Origin: Verrucomicrobiota bacterium
Lineage (GTDB): Bacteria; Verrucomicrobiota; Verrucomicrobiia; Limisphaerales; J093
Length of the DNA stretch: 64,000 nucleotides
NCBI GenBank assembly: GCA_016716505.1
Contig: JADJWF010000002.1
Span: 124,001-188,000 of the forward strand
Direction of reading: 5' to 3'
The translations under genes were made by a program, and so were the position numbers. The notes below the pieces were generated by a model. It did no database searches and was not told where the DNA came from. It saw nothing but the letters and a program-made list of their open reading frames with translations. The number at the start of each line of letters is the position of its first letter. The stretch's first letter is position 1. Shown piece after piece: positions 16,146 through 25,762 of this stretch.

Positions 16146-17816
16146 TCACAGCGGTTCTTCGACCGGCAACACGCGGTTGACGGGAACAGCCTTCAGTTGC
16201 TGCACCTGGCCGCTGGGCCAGCGGATTTCCAACTCCTCGAGCGATTTGACCTCGCCCAAGCCGAGGTGAACACGCGGATCGGACTGCAGCAGAAAGCCGG
16301 TGGGGCATTGCGCCTCCGTGACCCAGACCCGAGCACCCGCGCGGGCGGTGATTCGGGCGCCGTAGCCGTTGCGGTTGCTGCGCCTGCCCCGGAGGTCCAA
16401 CGTCAGCCAGGAGTGATTTCCCGGACAACGATTCCGCAGCAGGATGGCCCGGTCGGCGAGAGGCGTGATCAACAGGTCCATGCGGCCGTCGTTGTCGAAA
16501 TCCAGCGTCGCCGCACCACGACCGTTGACCGGCGTCCGAAAGAATGCGCCGCCCCTGGCTGCCGCGTCGGTGAAGCGAGCCCGGCCGTCGTTTTCCAGCA
16601 ACAGGCTCAACGTCCCGGACAGCGTGAAGGCGTCGCCGTTGGTCACGAAGAGGTCGCGGTCGCCGTCGTTGTCGAAATCCAACGGGACCCCGCCCCAGCC
16701 CACGTACGGCTGCGTGATGCGGCCCAGACCGGAGGCGAACATGCGATCCTCGAAGCGCAGCGGAGCGGTCTGGAGGTAGAGCGAACCGTAGCCGAGGCGC
16801 GTGACGAACAGGTCCAGCCGGCCGTCGCCGTCGAGATCGCCCACGGCGGCATTCATGGAGCCGGGCGCCTCGCCGATCGAGTTGAAGGCGACGCCTGCCT
16901 CGATGGCCACGTCGCGGAATCGGCCCTTGCCGTCGTTCAACCACAGCGCGTTGGGCGTATCGTCGTTCGATACGTACAGATCAGTGTCGCCATCGCCATC
17001 CACGTCGAGCGCCGAGACGGACATGGCGCGATGGCCCGGCGCATACAGGCCGGCAGCCCGGGTGACCTCTTCGAACGTTCCATCGCCGCGATTGCGGTAG
17101 AGCACATTCGCCTCGCCCGGATAGGCGAGCGGTCCGGGGTAGGCGCCCGGATTCTGTTCGGACACCGTGGCGGGATCGAAGGTCAGGTAGTTGGCGACAA
17201 ACAGATCGAGCCGGCCGTCATTGTCCGCGTCGAACCACACGGCCGAGATACCGGTGCCCGTGTCGCCCACGCCGGCTTTGGCCGTCACGTCCTCGAACGT
17301 GCCGTCGCCACGGTTACGGAGCAGTTGATTCCGCCCGAAATTCACGACGTAGAGGTCCGTGAAACCGTCGTTGTCGAAGTCGCCCGCAGCGGCCGCGCTG
17401 CCGAAACCCACGCCTGCCACGCCCGCCCGCCGGGTGACGTCTTCAAACGTGCCATCGCCACGATTTCGGAACAGCCGGTTTGGCTCGCGGGAACACGCTT
17501 GCCTGCCCGAGGTCACGCCGTTCAGCGGACCCCAGTTCACGAGGTAGATGTCCACGAAACCGTCGTTGTCGTAGTCAAATACCGCCCCACCCGCGCCGTT
17601 CGAGAGCAGGATATTGGCGATCCGGTCGTGACAAAACTGATGCACAAAGTCGAGGCCGGCTTGCCGGCTCACGTCCTCGAACAGATCGCCGGGTGCGGCC
17701 ATCACCGGCGAAAGCGGCCCGCGCGGTGTGGCGGCCGAATAGGCAGTGGCGGCGAGAAGGACGGCCATTCCGCATCTCAACGGGGAGACCCAGACCGAAG
17801 AAGCGCGTCGTGTCAT
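16146..17816 (-). CDS. CRTAC1-like FG-GAP/VCBS repeat protein with ASPIC/UnbV tail
   Basis: A 556-residue secreted protein. A signal peptide covers residues 1-40, then D-V-S-R-Q-A-G-L-D-F starts a series of seven or so FG-GAP/VCBS repeats, each with a calcium-binding D-x-D-N-D-G-x-x-D loop such as F-D-Y-D-N-D-G-F-V-D-I-Y. The last 100 residues are the ASPIC/UnbV domain (G-N-H-S-W-L-T-L-D-L-R-G ... H-L-G-L-G-E ... W-P-S-G). The fold is an integrin-like beta-propeller; in Bacteroidota, Planctomycetota and Verrucomicrobiota such proteins are extracytoplasmic and of unknown activity. The neighbour downstream is a single-haem protein. Its promoter sits 9 nt before the start. Confidence 0.92.
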   Translation of the reverse strand: MTRRASSVWVSPLRCGMAVLLAATAYSAATPRGPLSPVMAAPGDLFEDVSRQAGLDFVHQFCHDRIANILLSNGAGGAVFDYDNDGFVDIYLVNWGPLNGVTSGRQACSREPNRLFRNRGDGTFEDVTRRAGVAGVGFGSAAAAGDFDNDGFTDLYVVNFGRNQLLRNRGDGTFEDVTAKAGVGDTGTGISAVWFDADNDGRLDLFVANYLTFDPATVSEQNPGAYPGPLAYPGEANVLYRNRGDGTFEEVTRAAGLYAPGHRAMSVSALDVDGDGDTDLYVSNDDTPNALWLNDGKGRFRDVAIEAGVAFNSIGEAPGSMNAAVGDLDGDGRLDLFVTRLGYGSLYLQTAPLRFEDRMFASGLGRITQPYVGWGGVPLDFDNDGDRDLFVTNGDAFTLSGTLSLLLENDGRARFTDAAARGGAFFRTPVNGRGAATLDFDNDGRMDLLITPLADRAILLRNRCPGNHSWLTLDLRGRRSNRNGYGARITARAGARVWVTEAQCPTGFLLQSDPRVHLGLGEVKSLEELEIRWPSGQVQQLKAVPVNRVLPVEEPL

Positions 17817-17825
17817 GATGTGATC

Positions 17826-17854
17826 GGGCTAAAGCGGCGCGTACGGAGCGTCAA
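17826..17854 (-). promoter_or_regulatory. Promoter of the CRTAC1-like gene
   Basis: On the minus strand TTGACG (17854-17849), 17-nt spacer, TAGCCC (17831-17826), then 9 nt to the ATG at 17816. No Shine-Dalgarno sequence. Confidence 0.5.
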
Positions 17855-17886
17855 GGCCGGTGGGGCGGAAATGAGCGTGGATTTAG

Positions 17887-20800
17887 CTACTCCAGGGACA
17901 GGTCCACCTGAGCCCGGCCGGCGTAGCGGTCATCCACGGGCTTCGGCGCGACGAGCAGGAGCCGTTCTCCCGTTACCTGTCCCTCGGCGATGAGCCAGTC
18001 GTGGACGAGTCGGGCACGAGCGGCGATGAGCGGGCGGAAGTCCTCGGGCGGGACCTCGATTTTCTCCGCCAGCAGCATCGCCATGAGGTCCGGCGTAGCC
18101 AGTGCCATCGCCTCGCGATCCTCCTTGGGCAGGCGCTTTTCAGCCTTTGTCCGGACCGGGCCGTCGCTCCCGAAAATGCCGGTGAGCCGCCGCAGCAGCC
18201 CGCGGTGTTTCGTCACGGCAGAGTGAACGTCGTTGGTCGCGGCGCTGCTGGCGGCAGCGAGGCGGGCGGCGTTGGCGGTAATGACCTCGGCCACATTGGT
18301 TCCGAACTGTTCGACGAAAGCCGCCCGGAGCAAACGCTCCCGGTCTTCGGGTTCGAGGACGGGCGGGACCTCGGCAACGGCGCGCCGACTCTTGCGGCCC
18401 AGTTCCTGAAGTCGGCGTGAACGGAGTTGATCCTCCAGTTTCTGGTGCGCCAGGGCGTCGCGGTCCCGGCGCGGGTCAATCGCGCCTTCAATCACGAGCT
18501 GGAGGGCGGGACGCTTGGCGAGGGCTGCCGCGAGCCGGCCGAGTTTGTCGAACTCCCCTTCGACGAGGTTGGTGGTGCCCGGCTCGAAGGCGATGAAACT
18601 CAGGTCGTCTTCTTCGCTGCCTCCCGCCAGCGCGCCGAGCAGTTTGAAGGGCGAAGCCGCGGCCTTGACGATGGTGTTGACCAGAACCTTAAGGACCAGC
18701 GGCGCGAGGCGGAAGTCCGGCTCATCGAGGCGACCCGAGAGCGGCAGATCCAGATCAATGCGGCCGTCGCTGTCCTTGAGGAGGGCGATGCCCAGCTTCA
18801 GCGGCAGCTTGGTGGCATGCGGGCTGTCGTTCCTCGGGCCCAAGGTGAGTTGGTCCACCACGACGTGGTTCTCGGCCTCCAGGGCGTTGCCTTCGACGCG
18901 GTAGCGCAGACCGGCACTGAGGCGCCCTTTGCGCAGCGGATAGCCGCCCCACTTCTCGAGGTAGCCCGTCAGCGGCGTGAGCTGGGTGTTCGTGTTGGTG
19001 ATGGTCAGGTCCACAAGGCGCGCCGCCGGGAATGGATTGATCCGGCCACTGACGGAAAACGGCGCCTCGCCATCCACCCTGCCCTCAAGGGCGACCCCGG
19101 CCGGTTCGGCGAGGGTGGACGACAGTCCTTGGATGGAGCCGCTCAGTTTGTTCAGCGCGAGGGCCACGGGCGGTTGCACCGACTCGTCGAGAAACGCGAA
19201 GGTCGCGTCTTCCAAGGTCAACCTGGACAATCGGAGTTCGGGCACGCTCGCGCCGCCGGCGGCCACTCCGGAGCCCGCGCCCTCGGCGTCGGCCGGCGGG
19301 ACTTTCAGCAGCGTGGTGAGGTTGAGGCGGCCCTCCGTGTCCACCCATACATGCGCTTCCGGGCGAACCCAGCGGATTTCCCCAACCTTGACGCGCAGTG
19401 GCGGAAACCCCGCCTCGATCCCGGTGATCCCGAGCGCGTACCAACTGGCGAGCTTGCGTTCCGTGTCCGTGGCCACGATCGCGAACTGATTGAGTTCAAG
19501 ATCGCCGGCATACTCGCCTCGCGGCGAGGCGGCGTTATCCAGCGAGACGGCGACCCGGCCCCGGCTGCCGAGGCTGCCACCTTCGATCTCAACGGCTACA
19601 AACGGCTCCAGGTACGGCTGCACGACGCGAACATCGAGGTTCGTAACGGCAAAGGTGGCTTCCGCCGAAAGCGGCATCGGGATCAGGCGCCCCTCCGCGT
19701 TCACCTGGCCGGAGTCGTTCACGCGAAATGCTGTTGTCACTTCCACCGCGTTGCTGACAGTGGTGCTGAGGTGGCGAGCGGTCAGGAACACGTCGTTCAG
19801 GATGACCTTGGCTGGTTCGGAAGGCATCAGATCTTCAAGTGTAACGGTGTAATTGGTCAGCGCGAGCTGGTCCACCTGGAGCGCCCACCCGCCGAGGGCG
19901 ACCGCGGGCGCGTTTGAGTCCAGGGCGGTCGGCGTCGCAGGAGCGATAGTGCGCTCTACGTCGGCCGCATTTGTCCGCGCGACCGCGAAGAGGCCGAGAA
20001 GATTCAAGGAGCCGTCGCGATTGCGCCGCACCAGCACCGAACCGCCTTCGCCGGAGAAGCTCCCCACCCGCCCGCGCCGGTCTTCGAGATCAGCGTCCAC
20101 ATCCGCAAAGGCGATGCGCTGGATGTGGGTGACCCGCTCGCCCGACTCGGGCATCTGGACGTCGAGGTCCGTCAGCGTCAGCGTCAGGTTCGAGACACCG
20201 GCGCGCAGTCCGGCCGACTCGACGGCGAGTTGGTAGGGCACGCGGGCCGCAAGCTGACCGGCGATAACTTTGCCCCGGAAGAAAGGCTCGACGTAGGGAA
20301 GGTACTTCTTCAGGTCCAGCGCGTTGACGCCGAGTTCACCCGCGGACCGCAGAGGCTGGATCGAAAACGTCCCTTCGCCTGCAAGCGTCTCCGCCGCTTC
20401 CGAGGTGGCGCTCAGCGAAAACTTCGCGTCTTTGTCCGGCTCCGTGCTGAAGTCTTTGATGGTCGCCCGGATCGGTTGCAACTCGGTCTTAAACGGGGTG
20501 CCCAGCGTTTGGTCCTCGAAGCTGACGGTGGCGCGCTCCAGCGTGAAGTGGGCGACGGTCAGCACCGGCGGTGCTTTTGCGCTCTCCTCAGACGAAACCG
20601 CCGGCGGCGTGGCGGGCGCTGACGGACGGACGAGCAAGTCGAGCAGGTTGAGTCGGCCATCGGGCTTGAGGCGCGCCAGGATCGCCGCTTCCGAGAGGGT
20701 CGCTGACTCGATGCGCACCGCGTTGGCCCGGTAATCGAAACTCCCTCCAGACAGTTCGAATCCACCGAGGCGGGCCACGGTTTCGCCGGTGTCGGGATCG

Positions 20801-21657
20801 CGGAGTTGCGCGCTCGCCACCTCGAGCGCGACGTTGGTGAGGACAAGGTCGAGGCCGTTGCTGTCGGCGGCAAACCGGTAGTCGAGCTGCACCTCCGCCA
20901 GGCCGTTGGTCAACACCGCGCGGGTGAAGTCTTCGAGGTAGGGCTGGTAGCGCGGCAGTTGCACGCCAGCGATCTCCAGGCGCCCGGCCGACCGCAACGG
21001 TTGAACGGTCACGTCCCCCGCCCACGCCATGCTGCGGCCGGCGTCACTCTCGGCCTCAAAGGAGTACGGGGTGTCGGAGTCCGGCCGGGTCGTGAAACCG
21101 CGCAACTCCAGATTGATGGGGCGGTACTCGGTGCGGAACGGCGAGCGGCGGGTACGGTCTTCGAAGGCGACAAAGCCGTTGGTGACGCCGATGTGGAAAA
21201 TGTGGATCCGCGGAATCCGGCCCGGACCTGCCGAGGGCGGAGGAGGGTTGGTCGGCGCTGCCCAGAGATTGGCGAGATTCACCCGGCCATCTTCAAAGAG
21301 GAGCACTTCCGCAAACGGCTGGACGAGGCGAATCTGGTCGAATGTCCACGCCCAGCGAAACAGCGACGAAGCTTGGAAGTTGACGTAGAGCTCCTCCCAC
21401 GAGGCGAAGGTACGTCCGTCAGCTTCCTTCAGTTCCAGGCCGCGGACAGTGAGGCTGAGCGCCCACGGATTGACCTTCACCTGCCGGAGGGTGGCTGCGC
21501 GATGGGTGAGTTCCGGCAGGCGCTTGAGAAGTTGCCACTTGATCAGCGGTGGCAGAACGAAGAAGCCGATGACCGAGTAGGCCACCCACAGGGCGACGAG
21601 CCACAGCAGCGGCCGGCGCCACCGGGCGGGAACGAAGGAGAGCGGAAGGGTTTTCAT
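17887..21657 (-). CDS. DUF748 (AsmA-like) envelope protein, 1256 residues
   Basis: A very large envelope protein. Residues 14-36 are a single membrane helix (L-L-W-L-V-A-L-W-V-A-Y-S-V-I-G-F-F-V-L-P-P) that anchors a periplasmic body. The body holds repeated DUF748 units with a P-F-x-T-E-Y/L-x-P-I motif followed by L-x-G-F-T-T/K-D-F-S-T (near residues 160 and 390) and the beta-rich folds of the AsmA/TamB class. The C-terminal 300 residues include an OmpA-like V-I-E-G-A-I-D-P-R-R-D-R-D segment. AsmA-like proteins are thought to move phospholipids between the two membranes, which would fit here but is inference. It is next to no lipid gene. No clear promoter was seen; the 171-nt gap to the divergent hydrolase gene must hold both. 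Confidence 0.88.
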   Translation of the reverse strand: MKTLPLSFVPARWRRPLLWLVALWVAYSVIGFFVLPPLIKWQLLKRLPELTHRAATLRQVKVNPWALSLTVRGLELKEADGRTFASWEELYVNFQASSLFRWAWTFDQIRLVQPFAEVLLFEDGRVNLANLWAAPTNPPPPSAGPGRIPRIHIFHIGVTNGFVAFEDRTRRSPFRTEYRPINLELRGFTTRPDSDTPYSFEAESDAGRSMAWAGDVTVQPLRSAGRLEIAGVQLPRYQPYLEDFTRAVLTNGLAEVQLDYRFAADSNGLDLVLTNVALEVASAQLRDPDTGETVARLGGFELSGGSFDYRANAVRIESATLSEAAILARLKPDGRLNLLDLLVRPSAPATPPAVSSEESAKAPPVLTVAHFTLERATVSFEDQTLGTPFKTELQPIRATIKDFSTEPDKDAKFSLSATSEAAETLAGEGTFSIQPLRSAGELGVNALDLKKYLPYVEPFFRGKVIAGQLAARVPYQLAVESAGLRAGVSNLTLTLTDLDVQMPESGERVTHIQRIAFADVDADLEDRRGRVGSFSGEGGSVLVRRNRDGSLNLLGLFAVARTNAADVERTIAPATPTALDSNAPAVALGGWALQVDQLALTNYTVTLEDLMPSEPAKVILNDVFLTARHLSTTVSNAVEVTTAFRVNDSGQVNAEGRLIPMPLSAEATFAVTNLDVRVVQPYLEPFVAVEIEGGSLGSRGRVAVSLDNAASPRGEYAGDLELNQFAIVATDTERKLASWYALGITGIEAGFPPLRVKVGEIRWVRPEAHVWVDTEGRLNLTTLLKVPPADAEGAGSGVAAGGASVPELRLSRLTLEDATFAFLDESVQPPVALALNKLSGSIQGLSSTLAEPAGVALEGRVDGEAPFSVSGRINPFPAARLVDLTITNTNTQLTPLTGYLEKWGGYPLRKGRLSAGLRYRVEGNALEAENHVVVDQLTLGPRNDSPHATKLPLKLGIALLKDSDGRIDLDLPLSGRLDEPDFRLAPLVLKVLVNTIVKAAASPFKLLGALAGGSEEDDLSFIAFEPGTTNLVEGEFDKLGRLAAALAKRPALQLVIEGAIDPRRDRDALAHQKLEDQLRSRRLQELGRKSRRAVAEVPPVLEPEDRERLLRAAFVEQFGTNVAEVITANAARLAAASSAATNDVHSAVTKHRGLLRRLTGIFGSDGPVRTKAEKRLPKEDREAMALATPDLMAMLLAEKIEVPPEDFRPLIAARARLVHDWLIAEGQVTGERLLLVAPKPVDDRYAGRAQVDLSLE

Positions 21658-21828
21658 CGCACGATTGGCAAAGAGCGGCCATCCGTGGGGCGGTGACGCC
21701 GGCAGCTTGGTCTAACTGGCGATTTCACGCGGGAACTATGCGCCGCCGAGGCCAAACGCCAACTCGGAAACCAACGCGCCGACGAAGCGGACTTGCCTAG
21801 CCGCCCGACGGGCATTCAAATCGTGGCC

Positions 21829-24800
21829 ATGCGCTCCCGTCCTAGCCGTCACCTCCTTCCCGCTGTGTTGCTCGCCGCGATGACTTGGCTGCCGGCATTG
21901 TCCGCCCGCTCCGCCACCTCTGCCGCGGTGAAGCCGTTGTTTGCCGATCCGCCCCGCGAGTACGCCACCGCGCCGCTCTGGGTCTGGAACGATCTCCTGA
22001 CTGAGCAGCAGATCCGCGACACCCTGCGCGACCTCGCTGACCAACGGGTCAAACAGGCCTTCGTGCATCCGCGGCCCGGTCTCATGACGCCCTACCTCAG
22101 CGCGGATTGGTTTCGGCTGTGGAAAGTCGCGCTGGACGAGGCCGCCAAGCTGGACATGAACATCTGGATCTATGACGAGAACTCGTACCCCAGCGGTTTT
22201 GCCGGTGGTTGGGTGCCGGAGCTGATGCCCGAATCGCGCGGCATGGGATTGGTGCTCAAGGAGTCCAAGTCCGCGCCGGCGTGGACCGAGGGCGTGCTGC
22301 GGGTGTTCCGCCTCGCGGACGGGACCCCTCCCGTGGACGTTTCAGAAGCGGTACGACGCGGAACTCACCAGCCCGAGGGTCGCTATCTGGTGGCCTCGAT
22401 CCAGCGCGCCGGCAACTCGCCGTGGCACGGCGGCAGGAGCTACGTGAATCTGCTGACTCCCGGTGTCACCGAGAAGTTCATCGAGGTGACCTTGGAAGCG
22501 TATAAGCGGGAGATCGGCCGCGAGTTCGGCGGACGCGTTCCCGGCGTTTTCACCGACGAACCGAACATCCGACCAGCCGGCGGATTGCCGTGGTGCCCGG
22601 ACCTGCCCGAGCAGTTTCAAAAACGGTGGGGCTACGACTTGCTCGCTCATCTTCCGAGCCTGACCCTCGAGGTCGGCGACTGGCGCCGCGTCCGCTACAA
22701 CTATTTCGCCCTGCTCAACGAACTGTTCATCGAACGCTGGGCGCGGCCCATGTACGACTGGTGCGAGCGCAACGGGCTCGAATTCACCGGGCATTACTGG
22801 GACCACGATTGGCCGCACTGCGTCGGCGTGCCGGACAACATGGCGATGGCCGCGTGGCAGCACCGCCCCGGCGTGGACACGTTGATGAACCAGTACGCGG
22901 AGCACACCCACGCGCAATTCGGCAACGTCCGCTACTGTCGCGAGGTCTCCAGCATCGCGAACCAGCTCGGGCGGAAGCGCACCCTCGTCGAACTCTACGG
23001 CGCGGGCGGATGGGACCTGCGCTTCGAGGACATGAAACGCATCGGCGACTGGCTCCAGGTGCTGGGCATCAACACGATGGACGAGCACCTCAGCTACATC
23101 ACGATCCGCGGCGCGCGCAAGCGGGACCATCCCCAGAGCTTCAGCTACCACGAGCCCTGGTGGGAGGCGTACCACGTCAACGCGCAGTATCTGGCCCGGC
23201 TGAGTTGCGCGATGTCCCAAGGCGAGCAGATCAACCGGGTGCTGGTGATCGAACCGACCACCACCGCGTGGATGTACCAGGGCCACGAGCCGAAGCTGCG
23301 CGAACTGGGTGATTCGTTTTTCCAGTTCCTCATGGCGCTCGAGGCGGCACAGATCGAGTACGACCTCGGCTGCGAGGACGTGATCGCGCGCCACGGCAAG
23401 ATCGAGAACGGCCGGCTCCGGATTGCGCAGCGACTCTACGATCAGGTCGTTCTTCCCCTCGGCACGGAAAATCTCGAAGCGCGAACGTGGGATCTGCTCC
23501 AGGACCTTGCGCGGGTGTCGCCGGCGAACCTGCTGGCCGGGGAACTGCCCTCTCGACGCGCCGGAGGGCTCGTGGCAGGTGGCAATTCAAGCCAGGCATG
23601 GCCGACCCGCCCGCGTGTTGATCGTGCGGATGAACTCGTCGCCGCGCTGGCGCAACGGCCGGCGCCCGACGGTTTCCGGATTACCCGGGAAGCGGGCGAT
23701 CGCGGCATTCTCTTTCATCACCGCCGCACTCTGGACGACGGCCAGTTGTTGCTCCTGGTCAACACAAGCCTCGAGGCGCCGACGGCCGGCGCGATCGAGT
23801 CCAGGTTGAAGGGAATCGAACGCTGGGACCCGTACACCGGCCGCGCCGAGGCCTACGCCTTTGAATCCACCGGCAACGGGGTGAAGGCCGGCTTCCGCCT
23901 GCCGCCTTCCGGTAGTCTGCTGCTCTTCTTATCCAAGGCCTCGCTGAAGCCGGCTCCGGCCGGCGCGCCCAGCGAGTCTCTGCTCGCCGCCACCGGGCCC
24001 ATGCAGGTTCGCCGCCTTGAGCCCAACGTGTTGACGCTCGACTACGTGGACATCACGGTGGGCGGGGAGACACTCCGCGACCAGTATTTCTACGCCGCGA
24101 ACCGTCTGGTTTGGCAGAAACACGGCTTGGCCGGCAATCCCTGGGACAGCGCGGTTCAGTTCAAGGACGAGTTGATCTCGCGGAAGTTTCCCGCCGACAG
24201 CGGCTTTTCGGCCAGCTACCGGTTCACGATTGACGGACCCGTGCCGGCGAATCTGGCCATCGTCATCGAGCGTGCGGACCTCTACGAGGTGACCTGCAAC
24301 GGTCAGTCCGTCAGGCCCCGACGCGGCGACTGGTGGTTGGACAAGGCGTTCGGCCGGATCGAAATCGCCAAGGCGGCGCGACCGGGCGAGAACGCAGTCA
24401 CGATCACCGCCTCCCCCATGACGATGTTCCACGAGCTGGAGCCCGCCTACCTGCTCGGCGACTTCGCGCTCCGCCCGGCGGCGCGCGGTTTCGTCGTCAC
24501 GGCCGACCGCGCGCTGCAACTGAACGCCGGGGAGCCGGTCTTGACGCACGACCTTCAACCCGACGGTGCCATGTGGCTCAGCGGCGGCATCGGGTTCGAA
24601 CCGGGCGTGGAGGATCGCGCCCCCACCGTCACGTTCGACCTCGGCAGCGAGGTGGCCTTGGGCAGCATCCAGGTCTGGAACTACAACGAGGCTCACGTCC
24701 GTGATCTGACCGCGCGCGGCGCGGCGCGGATCGCCCTCTCGGCCAGGGGAACGACCGGCACGGCGGAACCGCTCGGAGAATTCGATCTCGCCCGGGCCAA

Positions 24801-25503
24801 CGGACGGGCCGCCCGGCCGCAGACGCTGGGCGTCGCGCCGAAAGGCCGGGTGCGCTTCGTCGAGTTGAAGGTGCTCAGCAACCATGCCGGCGTCACGTAT
24901 CCGGCCGCCGGCGCACCGGTGGATTTTGGTTTCGTGGGCCTGGCCGAAGTCCGATTCCTCGACCGGGACGGCAAGGTGCTTGAGGGCGTCAAGGTCAGTG
25001 CCCGGACCAGCGAGCTGGCTTCCATGCGGCGGATGGCGGACCACCTGATAGACGGCAGCGGACTCTCCGCGCAGGCGGGACTGGGCTTGAACGACCAAGG
25101 ACACCCCTTCTACGCGGCAGGCGTGGGCTACCAACAGCGGTTCCGAGTCGAGCGGCAGACCGGGCGGTTCGTCGTCTCGGCACCGCGCTGGTATGGGAGC
25201 GTAGCCAAGGTGCTCGTGAACGGTGATCTGGCTGGATACATCACCGCGCCGCCGTGGGAACTCGACGTGACGGACGAACTCATTCGCGGCGAGAACCGGG
25301 TGGAACTGGTGGTCATCGGCACGCTGAGGAACACTCTGGGACCGCATCATGCCGGACAAGCTCTCGGCAGTGCCTGGCCCGGTATGTTCCAGAATGGACC
25401 GCAGACCGGCCCGCCTCCGGGGGATCAGTACAGCACCGTCAGCTACGGACTGTTCGAGCCGTTCGTGCTCAAGCAACTCCTCCCCCCGTCGTCCTCGCGC
25501 TGA
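21829..25503 (+). CDS. Secreted GH106-like glycoside hydrolase (alpha-L-rhamnosidase-like)
   Basis: A 1224-residue exported enzyme. The signal peptide occupies residues 1-29 (M-R-S-R-P-S-R-H-L-L-P-A-V-L-L). The catalytic part opens with P-L-W-V-W-N-D and carries W-I-Y-D-E-N-S-Y-P-S-G-F-A-G-G near residue 110, F-T-D-E-P-N-I near 243, an F-T-G-H-Y-W-D-H-D segment near 320, and L-G-I-N-T-M-D-E-H-L near 415, the pattern of the GH106-like family. The C-terminal half has beta-sandwich domains that likely bind sugar. Known GH106 enzymes release L-rhamnose from pectin or other polysaccharides; this substrate is inference. The ATG at 21829 is chosen over one 36 nt upstream because it starts the signal peptide. 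Confidence 0.82.
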   Translation: MRSRPSRHLLPAVLLAAMTWLPALSARSATSAAVKPLFADPPREYATAPLWVWNDLLTEQQIRDTLRDLADQRVKQAFVHPRPGLMTPYLSADWFRLWKVALDEAAKLDMNIWIYDENSYPSGFAGGWVPELMPESRGMGLVLKESKSAPAWTEGVLRVFRLADGTPPVDVSEAVRRGTHQPEGRYLVASIQRAGNSPWHGGRSYVNLLTPGVTEKFIEVTLEAYKREIGREFGGRVPGVFTDEPNIRPAGGLPWCPDLPEQFQKRWGYDLLAHLPSLTLEVGDWRRVRYNYFALLNELFIERWARPMYDWCERNGLEFTGHYWDHDWPHCVGVPDNMAMAAWQHRPGVDTLMNQYAEHTHAQFGNVRYCREVSSIANQLGRKRTLVELYGAGGWDLRFEDMKRIGDWLQVLGINTMDEHLSYITIRGARKRDHPQSFSYHEPWWEAYHVNAQYLARLSCAMSQGEQINRVLVIEPTTTAWMYQGHEPKLRELGDSFFQFLMALEAAQIEYDLGCEDVIARHGKIENGRLRIAQRLYDQVVLPLGTENLEARTWDLLQDLARVSPANLLAGELPSRRAGGLVAGGNSSQAWPTRPRVDRADELVAALAQRPAPDGFRITREAGDRGILFHHRRTLDDGQLLLLVNTSLEAPTAGAIESRLKGIERWDPYTGRAEAYAFESTGNGVKAGFRLPPSGSLLLFLSKASLKPAPAGAPSESLLAATGPMQVRRLEPNVLTLDYVDITVGGETLRDQYFYAANRLVWQKHGLAGNPWDSAVQFKDELISRKFPADSGFSASYRFTIDGPVPANLAIVIERADLYEVTCNGQSVRPRRGDWWLDKAFGRIEIAKAARPGENAVTITASPMTMFHELEPAYLLGDFALRPAARGFVVTADRALQLNAGEPVLTHDLQPDGAMWLSGGIGFEPGVEDRAPTVTFDLGSEVALGSIQVWNYNEAHVRDLTARGAARIALSARGTTGTAEPLGEFDLARANGRAARPQTLGVAPKGRVRFVELKVLSNHAGVTYPAAGAPVDFGFVGLAEVRFLDRDGKVLEGVKVSARTSELASMRRMADHLIDGSGLSAQAGLGLNDQGHPFYAAGVGYQQRFRVERQTGRFVVSAPRWYGSVAKVLVNGDLAGYITAPPWELDVTDELIRGENRVELVVIGTLRNTLGPHHAGQALGSAWPGMFQNGPQTGPPPGDQYSTVSYGLFEPFVLKQLLPPSSSR

Positions 25504-25762
25504 CCCGCGCGCGGCGGGCGCAGCCTCCCGCGACGGGGCGGATGCTCGCCTCCGCGGCGGCGGGCCGGCTGCCGGTGGACCGCCGCGCCGGCGAGGTGGG
25601 GGCGGCTGGCAAAGCGCGAGGCGACTGGCGCAGGCCGGGAAACGGTCGCGCCGAAAACACGCCGCTGGGGTGCGGACCTCGTGGTCGGCGGCAGGGGGAG
25701 TGGGCGGCTGCCGTGGCGTGATATTGCCCGGCGTTCTGCTCCGACGAGCGCCGTCGCCGGCC

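Noticed and set aside
16197..17993. Long plus-strand frame (598 codons) opposite the CRTAC1-like gene
   Set aside because: It is the antisense of a clear FG-GAP gene; the Val/Arg/His-rich product is a high-GC artefact.
18427..19917. Plus-strand frame opposite the DUF748 gene
   Set aside because: Antisense by-product of the high-GC coding strand; no start signal and no family.
25504..25762. Small gene between the GH106-like gene and the response regulator
   Set aside because: Frames here are Arg/Ala-rich on both strands without start signals; I see nothing supported in this 259-nt gap.
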